Shown here: positions 6,083 through 6,963 of the stretch, one piece after another
How the letters are laid out: each line of letters starts with the position of its first letter
Numbering within the stretch: the first letter of the stretch is position 1
Assembly (NCBI GenBank): GCA_023396555.1
Contig: JAEWWC010000241.1
Span: forward strand, 1-6,963
From: Bacillota bacterium
GTDB lineage: Bacteria > Bacillota > Clostridia > Christensenellales > SZUA-584
Length of the DNA stretch: 6,963 nt
Direction of reading: 5' to 3'
Position numbers and translations under genes: made by a program
Notes under the pieces: model-generated
The model's database searches: none
What the model was told of the DNA's origin: nothing
Seen by the model: only the letters and a program-made list of their open reading frames with translations

Positions 6083-6963
6083 ATGAAAACATCGGAGACG
6101 ACGCAAAAAGCGTCAGGCAAAAAGGAATGCGCCGCCTGCGAAAAGGTGCACAAGAAGAAGGACGAGGGCCTTCGCATCATCACATGGTGCTTGATCGGCA
6201 ACATACTGCTGCTGCTTTTAAAGGGCGCGGTGGGGCTGCTGTCCGGCAGCGAGGCGCTCAAAGCGGACGCGGTGAACTCCGCGGGCGATTCGCTGGCGGC
6301 GGTGGTGGTGATGCTGGGGCTGCGCTATTCGCTCAAACCGCAGGACAAGGGGCACCATTACGGTCACGGCAAGATGGAGGCGCTGGTGTCTTTCGTGGTG
6401 GGGCTGATGGTGCTGGCGGGCACGGCCTTCGTGGTGCGCGACGCGATAGCCGCGATGCAGGCGGGCGAGGCGGCGCAGTCCAGCGTCTGGGCGCTGGGCG
6501 CGGCTGTGATATCCGTCGCGGTAAAGGCGGTGATGTTCACCGTCACGTTCCGAGCGGCCAAACGGCTCAACTCCATCGCGGTGCGGACCAACGCCATGGA
6601 CCACCGCAACGACATATTCGCGACCTCAGGCGCGGCTGTGGCCATCGGCCTCGGGCTGCTGGGTGAGGGTATCGGAGCCGGATGGCTGGTGCGGTACGCG
6701 GAGCCGTTGATTGCGCTGGTGATCAGCGCACTCATCGTGAAGACGGCGCTCAGCATACTCAAGGCCTCGGGAAATATGCTGCTGGATGCCGCGCCGGATG
6801 ACTGCACGATGGATGGCCTGCGCGAAGCGGTACTGAAAACGCCGGGTGTGGAGCACTTGAGCTGGCTGAGATGCCGCCCGATGGGGCGCGGCCTGCTGGC
6901 CGACGTGGCGGTGGAGGTGGACGGCGATATCAGCGTGTATGACGGCCACGGTATCGCGGATGC
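6083..6963 (+). CDS. Cation diffusion facilitator (CDF) transporter, probable Mn2+ efflux, 3' truncated by window
   Basis: Inner-membrane metal/proton antiporter; 293 residues are visible and the frame is open at the window end. Hydrophobic segments fall at about 31-53, 58-80, 100-118, 135-156, 176-194 and 204-222, the six expected of CDFs. Other family marks are HHYGHGKME (91-99) and NMLLDAAPDD before the cytoplasmic domain. The transport site (site A) has N65-x3-D69 in helix 2 and D173-x3-D177 in helix 5. An Asn-Asp-Asp-Asp set is characteristic of Mn2+ CDFs such as MntE; Zn2+ members normally have His or Asp at the first position. The N-terminus carries C16-x2-C19 with H23 in a lysine-rich tail. 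The ATG at 6083 is the only plausible start (in-frame TAA at 6038), but its ribosome site is poor: GGGAG is about 16 nt away. Family is firm; Mn2+ specificity is inferred. Confidence 0.93.
   Translation, partial: MKTSETTQKASGKKECAACEKVHKKKDEGLRIITWCLIGNILLLLLKGAVGLLSGSEALKADAVNSAGDSLAAVVVMLGLRYSLKPQDKGHHYGHGKMEALVSFVVGLMVLAGTAFVVRDAIAAMQAGEAAQSSVWALGAAVISVAVKAVMFTVTFRAAKRLNSIAVRTNAMDHRNDIFATSGAAVAIGLGLLGEGIGAGWLVRYAEPLIALVISALIVKTALSILKASGNMLLDAAPDDCTMDGLREAVLKTPGVEHLSWLRCRPMGRGLLADVAVEVDGDISVYDGHGIAD

Noticed and set aside
6127..6666. A 179-codon plus-strand frame in the CDF region
   Set aside because: It is the wrong frame of the CDF gene: the frame from 6083 gives transmembrane helices and CDF motifs, while this one gives Gly/Arg-rich sequence.

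Overview
The window looks like chromosomal DNA of a moderately GC-rich Clostridia-type Firmicute. The evidence is: an M24 aminopeptidase directly followed by efp, an EF-P with a lysine at position 32 as in Bacillus, a CIRCE operator (HrcA regulon) in front of htpG, a Na+-pump decarboxylase beta subunit with a very small gamma-like partner, and strong AGGAGG ribosome sites. No species can be named from this alone.

Layout. Bases 1-1448 (+): the C-terminal part of an Xaa-Pro peptidase (5' end cut by the window) and elongation factor P, closed by an intrinsic terminator (1464-1491). Bases 1492-1731: a gene-free stretch holding an inverted repeat, a strong sigma-A-type promoter and an untranslated leader with a terminator-like hairpin. 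Bases 1732-3031 (+): a two-gene membrane operon, a 51-residue OadG-like subunit with a TTG start, then OadB, closed by a long hairpin (3060-3091) that can also serve the facing gene. Bases 3094-3899 (-): a distinctly AT-rich block with one unrecognised gene and a promoter packed with dyad sites. Bases 3900-3985: three consecutive perfect palindromes. Bases 4008-5882 (-): htpG (Hsp90), with promoter and CIRCE at 5908-5968. Bases 6012-6963 (+): promoter and the first 293 residues of a cation diffusion facilitator (CDF), predicted from its site-A residues to be a Mn2+ exporter; it runs off the window.

Functionally this is mostly housekeeping (peptide turnover, translation of polyproline stretches, sodium bioenergetics, protein folding, metal homeostasis). 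The accessory part is the AT-rich orphan gene between the oad operon and htpG, with two identical-arm TTATC-N5-GATAA sites over its promoter and a palindrome cluster at its upstream border. Two real genes are easily missed by simple ORF calling: the 51-residue OadG-like gene (short, TTG start) and the CDF gene (no stop inside the window).
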